From CAVWCW01 sp963753615 (GTDB lineage: Bacteria > Pseudomonadota > Gammaproteobacteria > Chromatiales > Chromatiaceae), in contig CAVWCW010000013.1 in NCBI GenBank assembly GCA_963753615.1, positions 11,442-75,441 of the forward strand: DNA of 64,000 bases. The letters run 5' to 3'. Positions 28,596 through 37,029 of this stretch are shown in pieces; within the stretch, counting starts at the first letter, position 1, and every line of letters begins with the position of its first letter. The notes under the pieces were generated by a model. It saw nothing but the letters and a program-made list of their open reading frames with translations, did no database searches and had not been told where the DNA came from. The translations under genes and the position numbers were made by a program.

Positions 28596-29294
28596 ATGAA
28601 CTGCGAAGAAGTACAGCGCAAGCTGCTGGAAGACCCCGATTGCCGGGACCCGGAACTGCTGGCCCATGCCGCACACTGCGCCGCTTGCGCGGGCGAGCGG
28701 GAGCGGGCGCTGGCGTTCGAGCGCCGGCTGCGGGCCAGCATGGAGGTAGAGCCGCCGCCGGGCCTGGAAGCCCGGCTCAAGGCCGCTGCGCCCGTACCAG
28801 GTCGGCGGGGATTCAACCGGCTGGCCGCAGCCGCAGCCCTGCTGCTGACGCTGGGAGCCGGCTATTGGCTGGGGAGCGGCCATTGGCCGGCTCCGGGTCA
28901 GCAGCGGCTGGCGGGAACCGTGCTCGAGCACATCCGAGCCGAGGCCCAATACCTGGAGGCCAGGCGGACGCTGCCGCCTGCTGAGCTGACCGCTTTGCTG
29001 GACCAGTTCGGCGCCCATCTCAGCGGCGACGTCGGCCCGGTATATCACGCCAGCCGCTGTCCCCTGAACGGCCGCGACGGGGTGCATCTGGTGCTGGCGG
29101 GCCGGCGCGGGCCGGTCACCGTGCTGTTGCTGCCGGGAGTTGGTATGAGCGAACCCCAGGCAGTCGCCTCCGACCACTATACGGGCGTGCTGGTTCCGGC
29201 CGCATTCGGCACAATGGCAGTGGTAGGGGGGCCGGGTGAAATGGTGGACCCGCTGGTACAGCGGCTACGCCAAAACTTGGTCTGGGAAATCTGA
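28596..29294 (+). CDS. Anti-sigma-like membrane protein (DUF3379-type)
   Basis: 232 residues. N-terminal zinc-finger-like motif (CRDPELLAHAAHCAACAG), a basic linker and one membrane helix (LAAAAALLLTLGAGYWLGSG), then a periplasmic domain (DVGPVYHASRCPLNGRDGVH, HYTGVLVPAAFGTMAVV). This is the layout of DUF3379 proteins, which usually follow an ECF sigma gene and hold it at the membrane. No sigma gene precedes it here; the only sigma-like sequence is the broken one at 23556-24057. The ATG follows an AAGGG site, and the start overlaps a TGA of an upstream frame. Its end comes within 20 bases of the convergent dsrS, with a short inverted repeat (AAGCGGC/GCCGCTT, 29294-29314) between. Confidence 0.7.
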   Translation: MNCEEVQRKLLEDPDCRDPELLAHAAHCAACAGERERALAFERRLRASMEVEPPPGLEARLKAAAPVPGRRGFNRLAAAAALLLTLGAGYWLGSGHWPAPGQQRLAGTVLEHIRAEAQYLEARRTLPPAELTALLDQFGAHLSGDVGPVYHASRCPLNGRDGVHLVLAGRRGPVTVLLLPGVGMSEPQAVASDHYTGVLVPAAFGTMAVVGGPGEMVDPLVQRLRQNLVWEI

Positions 29295-29312
29295 AGCGGC
29301 GCTGCGAGCCGC

Positions 29313-30437
29313 TTATTCCGTGCGCAGCAGCGCGAGCTGGTCCCGAACCGGCGCCAATACCGGCTCCAGCTTGCGCCGCATCAACGTGCCGATGGCGGTG
29401 CTGTCACGTAACACCGGCCGCACCACGCCGTAGCTCAGGCCCGACAGCAAGCGCATGGCACACACCCGCGGGGCCAGATCCGGACAGCGCGCCAGGCACT
29501 CTCCGATGCCGCTGTCCGGGGCGCCCTCCCCTGCCCGGCAGCCCTCGGCATCGGCCAAGAGCTCGCCGACCATCTGGTCCGCCCGCCCCTCGGGCCGCAA
29601 CGGGCTGAAGTAGTCGGCGACCAGGTCCAGGGTAATGGTCACCACGTCCTGGGTGGGCGGCTTGTCGAGCACCCTCTGTACCGTGTCCAGGTAAGCCTGG
29701 CCCGGGGCGCCGCAGACCCGCAGCAACTGCCGGGCACATGGGTTGGCATCGGCAGCCATGGCTTTCAGGGCCTCGTTCTGGTGCTGAGACAGCGCCACAG
29801 GCCTGGACTCGGCCGGTAACTCGTCCGGTATGGCGGCGAGGAAACCGACAAAATAGGCAAGCTTGCGGCGCGCCTTCCTCCACAGGGCGGCGCGCCCGGC
29901 GGCGTCGAGTAAGCCGGGCTGGAGCACCAGGCGCACGCTCTCGATCATCGGCTCGGGCTCGGTCTCGAACGGCAGGTAGTCCACGAGGTAGGCCGCGAGC
30001 ACCGGACCCATGCTTCCCTGGGCCACCGCAGGACTCGTCAGCAGGCGGCGCCCGTTTTCCGCATCCTCCATCGCCCACCAGGCGCGGCGCGCCAGCTCAT
30101 CGCTGATGCCGGGGGCGCAAACCGCGGCCACGACCGCTTCCGGCTCACCCAGCAGCAGCAATTGCTCCAGGCTCTCGTCGCGCATCTGGCCCATCCGGGT
30201 CCAGCGCTTGAGGTAGACCGGGTAGCCCCCGGGGGAACCCAGCACGTGGCCGGACAGCAGTTCCCGAACCTTCCGCAGGTAGGGCTCGCTGCGACCGATC
30301 GGGTTGAGCTGAACCCGCACTTCGCCTCGCGGGGTAAGACCGAGCACGGTCATCGACGATTCGTCGATGCGGATCGCCTGAGGCTTGTTCGCCAACAGGA
30401 CGTTCAGCCGCAAAGTGTCTTCGTTGGTGAGTTCCAT
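29313..30437 (-). CDS. dsrS: DsrS, soluble protein of the dsr operon
   Basis: 374 residues, no membrane segment, mostly alpha-helical. Recognised mainly by its position as the last gene of a dsrABEFHCMKLJOPNRS operon and by length, similar to DsrS of Allochromatium vinosum. Visible landmarks are PQAIRIDESSMTVLGLTPRG, GEVRVQLNPIGRSEPYLRK and LSGHVLGSPGGYPVYLKRW. Reported work in A. vinosum indicates a cytoplasmic role in making sulfur oxidation efficient rather than catalysis. The ATG at 30437 lacks a strong ribosome site. An inverted repeat (GACAACCG/CGGTTGTC) lies in the dsrR-dsrS spacer. Confidence 0.8.
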   Translation of the reverse strand: MELTNEDTLRLNVLLANKPQAIRIDESSMTVLGLTPRGEVRVQLNPIGRSEPYLRKVRELLSGHVLGSPGGYPVYLKRWTRMGQMRDESLEQLLLLGEPEAVVAAVCAPGISDELARRAWWAMEDAENGRRLLTSPAVAQGSMGPVLAAYLVDYLPFETEPEPMIESVRLVLQPGLLDAAGRAALWRKARRKLAYFVGFLAAIPDELPAESRPVALSQHQNEALKAMAADANPCARQLLRVCGAPGQAYLDTVQRVLDKPPTQDVVTITLDLVADYFSPLRPEGRADQMVGELLADAEGCRAGEGAPDSGIGECLARCPDLAPRVCAMRLLSGLSYGVVRPVLRDSTAIGTLMRRKLEPVLAPVRDQLALLRTE

Positions 30438-30529
30438 GGGGGCCGCTGAAAAGGGGCAGTGACAACCGCGGCGGCGGCTGCCTCGGTTGTCGCAGCGCTG
30501 AGGTTGGGGCAGGCGCCCGGGGCGGGTGC

Positions 30530-30853
30530 CTACCCGGCGCCCTGACCTTGGGGCGGCACGTAGTTACTGTCCTTCGGATTGACGAAGACAAACTGATGTT
30601 CGCCGTCGTCGAGCTCGACAAAGTCCATCACGGTTTCATCGAGCAAGGGAATGTACTCCGGCGCCATAACAATCTGCACGCCTTCGGACTGGAACTGAAT
30701 ATCGTCCTCCTTGACCTCGTCAAAGCCCATGCGGTAGTCGAAAGATCCGTCGGCGTTGCGAACCGCGGCCAGGCGCAGGGCTATTTCGTCGGCGCCACCC
30801 TGCTGGGCCGCCGTCTTGACCTGCGCGGCCGCCGCTTGGGTAATTCTGAACAT
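30530..30853 (-). CDS. dsrR: DsrR, A-type-carrier-like protein without cysteines
   Basis: 107 residues from the ATG at 30853 (GAGGAAA upstream). The IscA/A-type fold is recognisable (MFRITQAAAAQVKTAAQ, IALRLAAVRNADGSFDYRMG, DETVMDFVELDDGEHQFVFV). The three cysteines that let A-type proteins hold an Fe-S cluster are missing; this copy has no cysteine at all. DsrR of A. vinosum likewise lacks most of them and was proposed to act in expression or stability of dsr products, not Fe-S delivery. It lies in the usual place between dsrN and dsrS. Confidence 0.88.
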   Translation of the reverse strand: MFRITQAAAAQVKTAAQQGGADEIALRLAAVRNADGSFDYRMGFDEVKEDDIQFQSEGVQIVMAPEYIPLLDETVMDFVELDDGEHQFVFVNPKDSNYVPPQGQGAG

Positions 30854-30979
30854 GCTGCTATTTCCTCTCGATCTCGGCTGAGGAAAGGCCGATTTGCAGC
30901 CTTTCTCCAATGCGCTTTACGTTATACCCCGAGGGGCACGCCTGCGGCAAATGAATCCCCGTCGTCGAGCGCCCCAAGC

Positions 30980-32356
30980 TCATGGGTGACGGCTCTGGCG
31001 AACCTTGTCGAGAAAACGGCGGGTCCAGTGGTTGCCGCCGACGTCCCGTAGGTGGCTGTAACAGGCCAAAAGGTTATTGTACACCAAGCCGTCGCGGCGA
31101 CCGTCGATGCCGGTGCCCCGAACCACCTCGTAAGCATAGGTCGGCTCTCCCTCCAGCCCCTCCAGGGCCGAATAATGGAACTCGTGGCCATGGATCAGGC
31201 GCGCCGGTTCCCAACCGGGGGCCGGTGGCCAGGGCGCGTGGGCGGTCTCGCGCAGTTGCACGTAGCCGCGTCCCTGGGGCCGTCGGTGCATCACTGCGGT
31301 TGCTGGAATCGCACCCACCATGGCGGCCCTGCGCTCGCCCCACCGCAACTCGCGGCATAGGTACATCAGGCCGCCGCACTCGGCGTAGACAGGCCCGTCG
31401 GCCTCGATGAAAGACCGGATCTGTTCGCGCAAGCTGCGATTGGCCTCCAACTGCTCCATCACCGTCTCCGGAAAACCGCCACCGATGAACAGACCATCGA
31501 CCTGCGGCAGCTCCGGGTCCCGGAGACAATCGATCGCTACCAATTCCGCGCCGTTGGCGCGCAGCGCCTCCAGGTCACCGGGGTAGTAGAAGCCGAACGC
31601 ACGGTCGCGGGCGATGCCGATGCGCAGGTCCGGCTGACGCCGCAGGGGCAACTCGATGATCGCCGCCGGCGCCGCGCGCCGGTCGGCTATGGCGCGCAGA
31701 GCATCCAGATCCACCTGCTCGCTCACCGCCCTGGCCAGGACAGCGATCTTGTCATCGGTCTCCGAGGATTCGTTGCTCGGAATCAAACCCAGGTGCCGTT
31801 CGTCGATCTGCAGTTCGCTGGCGCGCTGCACCGCCCCCAGCACCGGGAAGTCGGTATAGTGCTCGATCGCCGCCCGCAGCTTCGATTCGTGCCGCGGCCC
31901 GCCTACCTTGTTGAGGATCACGCCGGCCAAGTCGAGGCGGTCGTCGAATCCCTGGTAGCCAAGCAGCAGAGGCGCCACCCCCCGGGTCATTCCGGAGGTG
32001 TCGACTACCAGCACCACCGGCGCACTCAACTGCAGCGCCAGGGCCGCGTTGCTGTCGCGGCCGTGCAGGTCCATACCATCGAACAGCCCCTTGTTTCCCT
32101 CGATCAAACCCAGCTCCGCGCCCCGCATGCGGCGCACGAATTCGTAATGGATCTCCCGCTCCTGCATGGTGTGGAAATCCAGGTTGATGCAAGAGCGCCC
32201 GCTGGCGGCGGACAGCCACAGGGGATCGATATAGTCGGGGCCCTTCTTGAACGGCTGCACCTGCACCCCCTGCGCGCGCCAGGCGGCACAAAGGCCGATC
32301 GAGACACTGGTCTTCCCGGAGGACTTGTGGGCTGCGGAGAGGTAGAAATGACTCAT
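30980..32356 (-). CDS. dsrN: DsrN, siroheme amidase (cobyrinate a,c-diamide synthase family)
   Basis: 458 residues. The P-loop SAAHKSSGKTSVSIGLC and KKGPDYIDPLWLS are the ATP-binding front of the CbiA family; the C-terminal half is a type 1 glutamine amidotransferase with the nucleophile region PVYAECGGLMYLCREL and FIGGGFPETVMEQLE. DsrN amidates siroheme to the siroamide cofactor of DsrAB, using glutamine and ATP in the cytoplasm. The start comes only 15 bases after a perfect intrinsic terminator, so expression may be separate from or attenuated relative to dsrP. No clear ribosome site. Confidence 0.92.
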   Translation of the reverse strand: MSHFYLSAAHKSSGKTSVSIGLCAAWRAQGVQVQPFKKGPDYIDPLWLSAASGRSCINLDFHTMQEREIHYEFVRRMRGAELGLIEGNKGLFDGMDLHGRDSNAALALQLSAPVVLVVDTSGMTRGVAPLLLGYQGFDDRLDLAGVILNKVGGPRHESKLRAAIEHYTDFPVLGAVQRASELQIDERHLGLIPSNESSETDDKIAVLARAVSEQVDLDALRAIADRRAAPAAIIELPLRRQPDLRIGIARDRAFGFYYPGDLEALRANGAELVAIDCLRDPELPQVDGLFIGGGFPETVMEQLEANRSLREQIRSFIEADGPVYAECGGLMYLCRELRWGERRAAMVGAIPATAVMHRRPQGRGYVQLRETAHAPWPPAPGWEPARLIHGHEFHYSALEGLEGEPTYAYEVVRGTGIDGRRDGLVYNNLLACYSHLRDVGGNHWTRRFLDKVRQSRHP

Positions 32357-32370
32357 GAGCGCGCTCGATC

Positions 32371-32408
32371 AAAACAAAAAATCCACCACCGGCGGCCCGG
32401 TGGTGGAT
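32371..32408 (-). terminator. Intrinsic terminator between dsrP and dsrN
   Basis: On the minus strand ATCCACCACCGG pairs perfectly with CCGGTGGTGGAT (12 bp) over a 4-base loop, followed by TTTTTGTTTT. It lies inside the dsr operon just before dsrN. Confidence 0.9.
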
Positions 32409-32446
32409 TCGTTCGTTGGCGAAGCCGGTTACGGAAACCGATCGGC

Positions 32447-33661
32447 TCAGGCCTTGGCGACCAGTTCGTCAGGGTCTTCCAGCGACTCCGGGAACACCTT
32501 GAGCATGCGGGCCCCCACCGCGACCAAAGCCAGCGCGACAGCAACGCCTCCGATACCGAGCAGGAACTCCCAGATACTGGGCACGTAGTGCGCCACCACG
32601 CCGTCGAAGAAGCCGCTCTCGAGCACCTCCATGCCCGGGAACAGACTCATCGGATAGGCCTGGCCGCCGATTAAAATCACATAAAGCTGGAAGAACCCGC
32701 CCAGCAGCACCAGCAACGAGGCGACAACGACGGTATAGCGCGACTGTGAGAACATTGGCGCATAAATCAGGAGCAACGGTATCAATGTGCCGATCAACAT
32801 CTGGCCGCCCCAGAACATTGCGGTGTAGATACCGCCGTCGAGCAGCACGAAGCGCTCGAAACCATGGTGTTGGGTAGCGTAGAGATTGGTCAGATGGTAG
32901 ACCAGCGTGAAGAAAAACACCGCCCCCACGAACACCCCCAGGAGGTTTTTCAGCTTGGCCATGCGCAAATCGCCAATCTCCCGGTCGCCCCAAATAAAAG
33001 CGGACATCAGGGTCAGGATGAAGAATGCCAGTCCGTAGCTGAACGACATGATGATAAACATGGGCGCCATAATCGCGGCATCATAGGCCTCGCGGGCCAC
33101 CAGGAAGCCGAAGATGGAGCCCGTACCCGTGGTCAGCGCAAGCCGCCAGAAGAACGCCACGAAGCCGACCGGCCGGCTGAACTTGTTGGCCTTGCGCTCC
33201 ATCATGGTCCACAGGTAGGCGATGACAATGACCAAGAAGCCGGTGTACAGAAAGATATTCCAGGCGAAGATCGACTTGAAATTGTAGGTGGTCATGGCCA
33301 CGATCAAGCGGTCCGGGCGTCCCAGGTCCAACACCAGCACCATCAGGCCCCCGATCAGCAGGGCTACCGCCAACAGGCCGGAGTAGCGGCCCAGTGGCTT
33401 GTACAGGGGCCCACCGAAGACCGACCCGATGGAGGCCACGTTGAGGGCACCGGAGGCGGCTACGATCAGGAAAATCGCGAAAACATGGGGCAAGCCCCAG
33501 ACCACCTGGTTGGACATACCGGTGACCCAGTGGCCGTTGTGCTCCATGTAATAGGCCGACCCTAGAGCGATGGCCACCAGCAGGGCCAGCACACCCAGGC
33601 CGATCCAGTAGCGGATAGGCGTGCAGTAAAGCTCTCGGTATTGCACGGTTTTCATCTGCAT
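32447..33661 (-). CDS. dsrP: DsrP, integral membrane subunit of DsrMKJOP
   Basis: 404 residues, NrfD/PsrC-type membrane protein with about ten helices, for example IGLGVLALLVAIALGSAYY, YSGLLAVALLIGGLMVLVL and LLGIGGVAVALALVAVGARM. It contains no cofactor motif of its own. In the complex it exchanges electrons between the quinone pool and the periplasmic Fe-S protein DsrO. A ribosome site AGGGGTGTA precedes the ATG at 33661; an in-frame ATG lies 6 bases on. Gene order dsrO-dsrP and the short spacer (15 bases) support co-translation. Confidence 0.93.
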   Translation of the reverse strand: MQMKTVQYRELYCTPIRYWIGLGVLALLVAIALGSAYYMEHNGHWVTGMSNQVVWGLPHVFAIFLIVAASGALNVASIGSVFGGPLYKPLGRYSGLLAVALLIGGLMVLVLDLGRPDRLIVAMTTYNFKSIFAWNIFLYTGFLVIVIAYLWTMMERKANKFSRPVGFVAFFWRLALTTGTGSIFGFLVAREAYDAAIMAPMFIIMSFSYGLAFFILTLMSAFIWGDREIGDLRMAKLKNLLGVFVGAVFFFTLVYHLTNLYATQHHGFERFVLLDGGIYTAMFWGGQMLIGTLIPLLLIYAPMFSQSRYTVVVASLLVLLGGFFQLYVILIGGQAYPMSLFPGMEVLESGFFDGVVAHYVPSIWEFLLGIGGVAVALALVAVGARMLKVFPESLEDPDELVAKA

Positions 33662-33676
33662 TACACCCCTGTTCGG

Positions 33677-34429
33677 CTAGACGTTCGAGTACCGAACGCC
33701 GGTATTCAGCTCCAGATCGGCACGAATCTCACGGCTCGGATAGCTCTTCAGGCGCTGGGCAATGGCACTGCTCGGGTCCTTGAGGTCGCCCACCAGGATC
33801 GCTTCGTGACCCTCTTTGGCGCAGGCATCGGCGCAGGCGGTGCTAATATCGCCGTGATCGAGCCGGTGCACGCACAACGTGCAGCTCTCGACGCAGCCCT
33901 TGCCCCGCGGGGCGGCCACGGTCTGGTTGTCGATTTGCTCGTGGATGAACGAGCGCGCCTTGTAGGGACAGGCCATCATGCAGTAGCGGCAGCCGATGCA
34001 GGTATGTCGGTCCACCAGCACAATCCCGTCGGCCCGCTTAAACGAGGCCCGGGTGGGGCAGACGTCGACACAGGGCGGAAACTCGCAGTGCAGGCACATC
34101 ATCGGCATGTTGGTGAGCTTGCCGGTCTGCGTGTCGCGCAGCTTGACCTTTCGGATCCATACCGGATCGGTGGTGGGACGTCCAAAGCTCGGGATATTGT
34201 TCTCTAGCACACAGGCTTCCACGCAAGCGATACAGCCGTCGGCGCACTTGGCGGTGTCGATCAGCATGCCCCAGCGCACGTCGCCGGTCACCGGCTCGTC
34301 CAGGGCCCGCGCAGCGGACACCGTCTGCAGGATTACCCCCGGCGCCAGGGTGGCCGCGGTAACGCCGGCGGCGGTAGCGCCGAGCAACTTCCGGCGATTC
34401 ATGTCGGGTTGTCGATTGCTTTCGCTCAT
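33677..34429 (-). CDS. dsrO: DsrO, periplasmic iron-sulfur subunit of DsrMKJOP
   Basis: 250 residues from the ATG at 34429 after GGAGGGATTGAGC. The N-terminus has a Tat signal (NRRKLLGATAAGVTAATLAP). Four ferredoxin-type clusters are indicated by CADGCIACVEACVLEN, CLHCEFPPCVDVCPT, CIGCRYCMMACPYKA and CVESCTLCVHRL. DsrO passes electrons between the DsrJ cytochrome and the membrane protein DsrP. The longer frame upstream overlaps dsrJ and is not protein-like. It starts three bases before the dsrJ stop region, showing tight coupling. Confidence 0.93.
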   Translation of the reverse strand: MSESNRQPDMNRRKLLGATAAGVTAATLAPGVILQTVSAARALDEPVTGDVRWGMLIDTAKCADGCIACVEACVLENNIPSFGRPTTDPVWIRKVKLRDTQTGKLTNMPMMCLHCEFPPCVDVCPTRASFKRADGIVLVDRHTCIGCRYCMMACPYKARSFIHEQIDNQTVAAPRGKGCVESCTLCVHRLDHGDISTACADACAKEGHEAILVGDLKDPSSAIAQRLKSYPSREIRADLELNTGVRYSNV

Positions 34430-34431
34430 GC

Positions 34432-34941
34432 TCAATCCCTCCCCGAGACTGCTTGCTGCAGGTAAGCGTCTGCCGGCAGCCAGAACATCGCGGAACGGGC
34501 GCCGAGGTCGTTTAGATCGAACTCGCTGATGGCCGGCGCCCGATGCGCAACCGCGGCGTCCCGCGCCTGGGGCACCTTGCGATGGCATTGGAAACAGTCG
34601 ATGCTGACGGCGGTAAACTCGTGGCAACCCGCGCAGAATTGGCCTTTTTCGTTGATCGGCTTGGCAACGCCACCCGTCACCGAGGCGTGACAGTCCACAC
34701 AAGCGGCGAGGCTATGCTTGGCCCCGCGGATGCCGTTGTGTACGGTCTCGTCGCGCTGATGCTTGAGGAACTCCATGTGGTTCCGCCGCATGACATCGGT
34801 GGGCTCGACGCAACTGGCCATACCGGCCGCCTTGGAGCCCTCGGTTACCACCGAGGCGCCCAGCGCCCCCGCGGACAGGGCCAGCAGGCCCGCCGCGAGG
34901 AGCCAAGCGGCCCGGCGCACGCAGTTGGTAGAACTACGCAT
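34432..34941 (-). CDS. dsrJ: DsrJ, triheme periplasmic c-type cytochrome
   Basis: 169 residues from the ATG at 34941 after GGAGTAGAG. An N-terminal signal/anchor (AAWLLAAGLLALSAGALGA) is followed by three heme sites, CVDCH, CAGCH and CFQCH, the usual number for DsrJ. In dsr-type oxidisers it is part of the DsrMKJOP complex in the periplasm and one heme has unusual His/Cys ligation, which fits extra cysteines such as CVEPTDVMRR upstream. The protein probably takes part in oxidation of a sulfur substrate; the exact substrate is debated. Confidence 0.93.
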   Translation of the reverse strand: MRSSTNCVRRAAWLLAAGLLALSAGALGASVVTEGSKAAGMASCVEPTDVMRRNHMEFLKHQRDETVHNGIRGAKHSLAACVDCHASVTGGVAKPINEKGQFCAGCHEFTAVSIDCFQCHRKVPQARDAAVAHRAPAISEFDLNDLGARSAMFWLPADAYLQQAVSGRD

Positions 34942-34949
34942 CTCTACTC

Positions 34950-36911
34950 CTACTCGCCGAGACCCATCTTGATGTAGCCGGTCGGGCATACATCCGCGCA
35001 GATGTGGCAACCGATGCAGCGGTCATAGTCGGTGTCGACGTAACGACCTGTGGTCGCCTCGGTCTTCTTGACCCGGAACACCGCATCCTGCGGGCAGAAG
35101 ATGACGCAGTTGTCGCACTCGAAGCACATTCCGCAGCTCATGCAGCGTTTGGACTCGTCGATCGCCTCCGCCTCATCCAGTGAGATCAGGCGCTCCTTGA
35201 AGTGGCCCAACACCTCGTCCGAGGTCGGAACCTCTTCGCGGCGCTTCAGGCGCGGGGTGTACTCGAAGTGCCCGAGGAACAACTCGTCGGCCGGGATGAT
35301 TTCCTGGAACGAGCGGTCTTCGTAGTTGTGCACCGCATAGTTGGCGTCAGAGGTACCGCGCATGTCCCCCGCGTGGGCGTCGAAGCGCTCGGGGGCCAGG
35401 TGTGCCTCTTCCATCTTCTTCAGCAGGTCGAAGTGATGCACGTCCACCTTCGGACGCTTGCTCAGCGCTTGCTGCTTCATGTAGTGGTCGATGCTGTCGG
35501 CGGCGATGGAGGCCTGGCCGATGGCGGTGGTCAGCAGGTGCGGACGGATGATGTCGCCGGCGACGAAGTGGCCGGGCTTGCTCGGCACCTGGTAGAACTT
35601 GTCGGCGTCCATCAGGCCGCGGCCGTTGTCGAACTCTTCGAGACCGGTCATGTCGCCGCCCTGGCCGATGGCGGACACCACCAGATCGGCCTCGATAATG
35701 GTCTCCTCGCCGCCCTCGACGGGCACCGGGCGGCCGTTCTCGACCTTACAGGGCACCACTTTCAGCGCGGTGGCCCGGCCGTCGTCACCCTTGATTACCT
35801 CGGTGGGCATGACGCCGTCGAGTATGGTGACACCCTCGGTCAGGGCGTCCATCACCTCGTGCTCCGCTGCAGTCATGTTCTCTTTCGTGAACAGGGAGGT
35901 CAGGGTGACCTCGGCGCCCTCGCGGGCAGCGGTCACCGCGGTGTCGTGCATCACGTAGTTCTCGTGCACCACCAGTTCCGGGCGCTCGCTCGGGTTGGTG
36001 CTCTGGATATGACCCAGGCGACGAGCCACCGAAACCACGTCGATGGAGGTATCACCGCCACCCACGCATACCACCTTACTGGCGGTCACGTGCATGCGGC
36101 CCTCGTTGAAGGCTTTCAGGAAGGCGACGCCGGAGACGCAGTTCGGGGTGTTTTCCCAACCGGGAACCGGCAGTCCGCGACCGCTCTGGCAGCCGATGGC
36201 CCAGAGGATGGCATCGTACTCCTTCTCCAGGTCTGCTACCTGCACGTCGGTGCCGACCTTGACGCCGGTCTTGACCTCGACACCCAGGTCGACGATGCGC
36301 TGGATCTCGGCGCTCAGCTTGTCGCGGGGTACGCGGTAACCGGGGATACCGAAGCGGAACATGCCGCCGAGGTCGCTCAAGGCCTCGAAAATGGTGGCCC
36401 CATGGCCCATGCGGCGCAGCTGGTAGGCAGCTGCCAGACCGGCCGGACCGCCGCCGATGATGGCGACCTTCTTACCGGTGTCGGCGCCCGGGGCGTCGAA
36501 CTGGTAACCGTTGGCGATGGCGGTATCGCCAATGAACTGCTCCACCGCATTGATGCCGACGAAGTCTTCGACCTCGTTGCGGTTGCAGCCGTCCTGACAG
36601 GGCGCCGGGCAGACGCGGCCCATCATGGAGGGGAAAGGATTGGCGTCGGTGGAGCGGCGGAAGGCGTATTCCTGCCACTCCATGCCCTCGACCGGCTTCT
36701 CCTGCTGACGCACGATGGCGAGCCAGCCGCGGATGTCCTCACCGGACGGGCAGCTGCCCTGGCAAGGCGGGGTCTTGTGGACGTAGGTGGGACATTTGTG
36801 GGAAGTATCTTCGTTGAAGATCAAATCGGTCAGATCATCCCAGGTGTGATCACCTTCTTCGAACCGCCGCCAAGTAATTTTGGTCTTCATTTCGTCACTA
36901 GGAGTCGCCAT
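34950..36911 (-). CDS. dsrL: DsrL, NAD(P)H-linked iron-sulfur flavoprotein
   Basis: 653 residues from the ATG at 36911 after GGAGAGGAAG, close to the known length. N-terminal cysteines in KCPTYVHKTPPCQGSCPSG, FAD-binding VAIIGGGPAGLAAAYQLRR, an NAD(P) site VVCVGGGDTSIDVVSVARR, and a C-terminal ferredoxin with CMSCGMCFECDNC and CIGCHICADVCPTG. It is related to GltD-type oxidoreductases. DsrL is essential for sulfur globule oxidation in A. vinosum and links DsrAB to NAD(H) in the cytoplasm. The frame also extends 32 codons upstream of the chosen start to 37007, but the strong ribosome site favours 36911. Confidence 0.95.
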   Translation of the reverse strand: MATPSDEMKTKITWRRFEEGDHTWDDLTDLIFNEDTSHKCPTYVHKTPPCQGSCPSGEDIRGWLAIVRQQEKPVEGMEWQEYAFRRSTDANPFPSMMGRVCPAPCQDGCNRNEVEDFVGINAVEQFIGDTAIANGYQFDAPGADTGKKVAIIGGGPAGLAAAYQLRRMGHGATIFEALSDLGGMFRFGIPGYRVPRDKLSAEIQRIVDLGVEVKTGVKVGTDVQVADLEKEYDAILWAIGCQSGRGLPVPGWENTPNCVSGVAFLKAFNEGRMHVTASKVVCVGGGDTSIDVVSVARRLGHIQSTNPSERPELVVHENYVMHDTAVTAAREGAEVTLTSLFTKENMTAAEHEVMDALTEGVTILDGVMPTEVIKGDDGRATALKVVPCKVENGRPVPVEGGEETIIEADLVVSAIGQGGDMTGLEEFDNGRGLMDADKFYQVPSKPGHFVAGDIIRPHLLTTAIGQASIAADSIDHYMKQQALSKRPKVDVHHFDLLKKMEEAHLAPERFDAHAGDMRGTSDANYAVHNYEDRSFQEIIPADELFLGHFEYTPRLKRREEVPTSDEVLGHFKERLISLDEAEAIDESKRCMSCGMCFECDNCVIFCPQDAVFRVKKTEATTGRYVDTDYDRCIGCHICADVCPTGYIKMGLGE

Positions 36912-37029
36912 TCTTCCTCTCCTTAACCTGTATGAATCTTTGTCGTATCCGCTGACCGCCGGCGGCGGCTCACGGGTGCCAATGAGTTTCTTTACCGGAC
37001 CCCACAACCGCCGGGCCAGGTCCTACCGA

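Noticed and set aside
28404..29177. N-terminal extension of the membrane protein at 27630-28403
   Set aside because: It overlaps the anti-sigma-like gene on the other strand and has no hydrophobic or family pattern.
35202..36926. 574-codon plus-strand ORF
   Set aside because: Antisense to dsrL, low-complexity His/Val/Ala composition.
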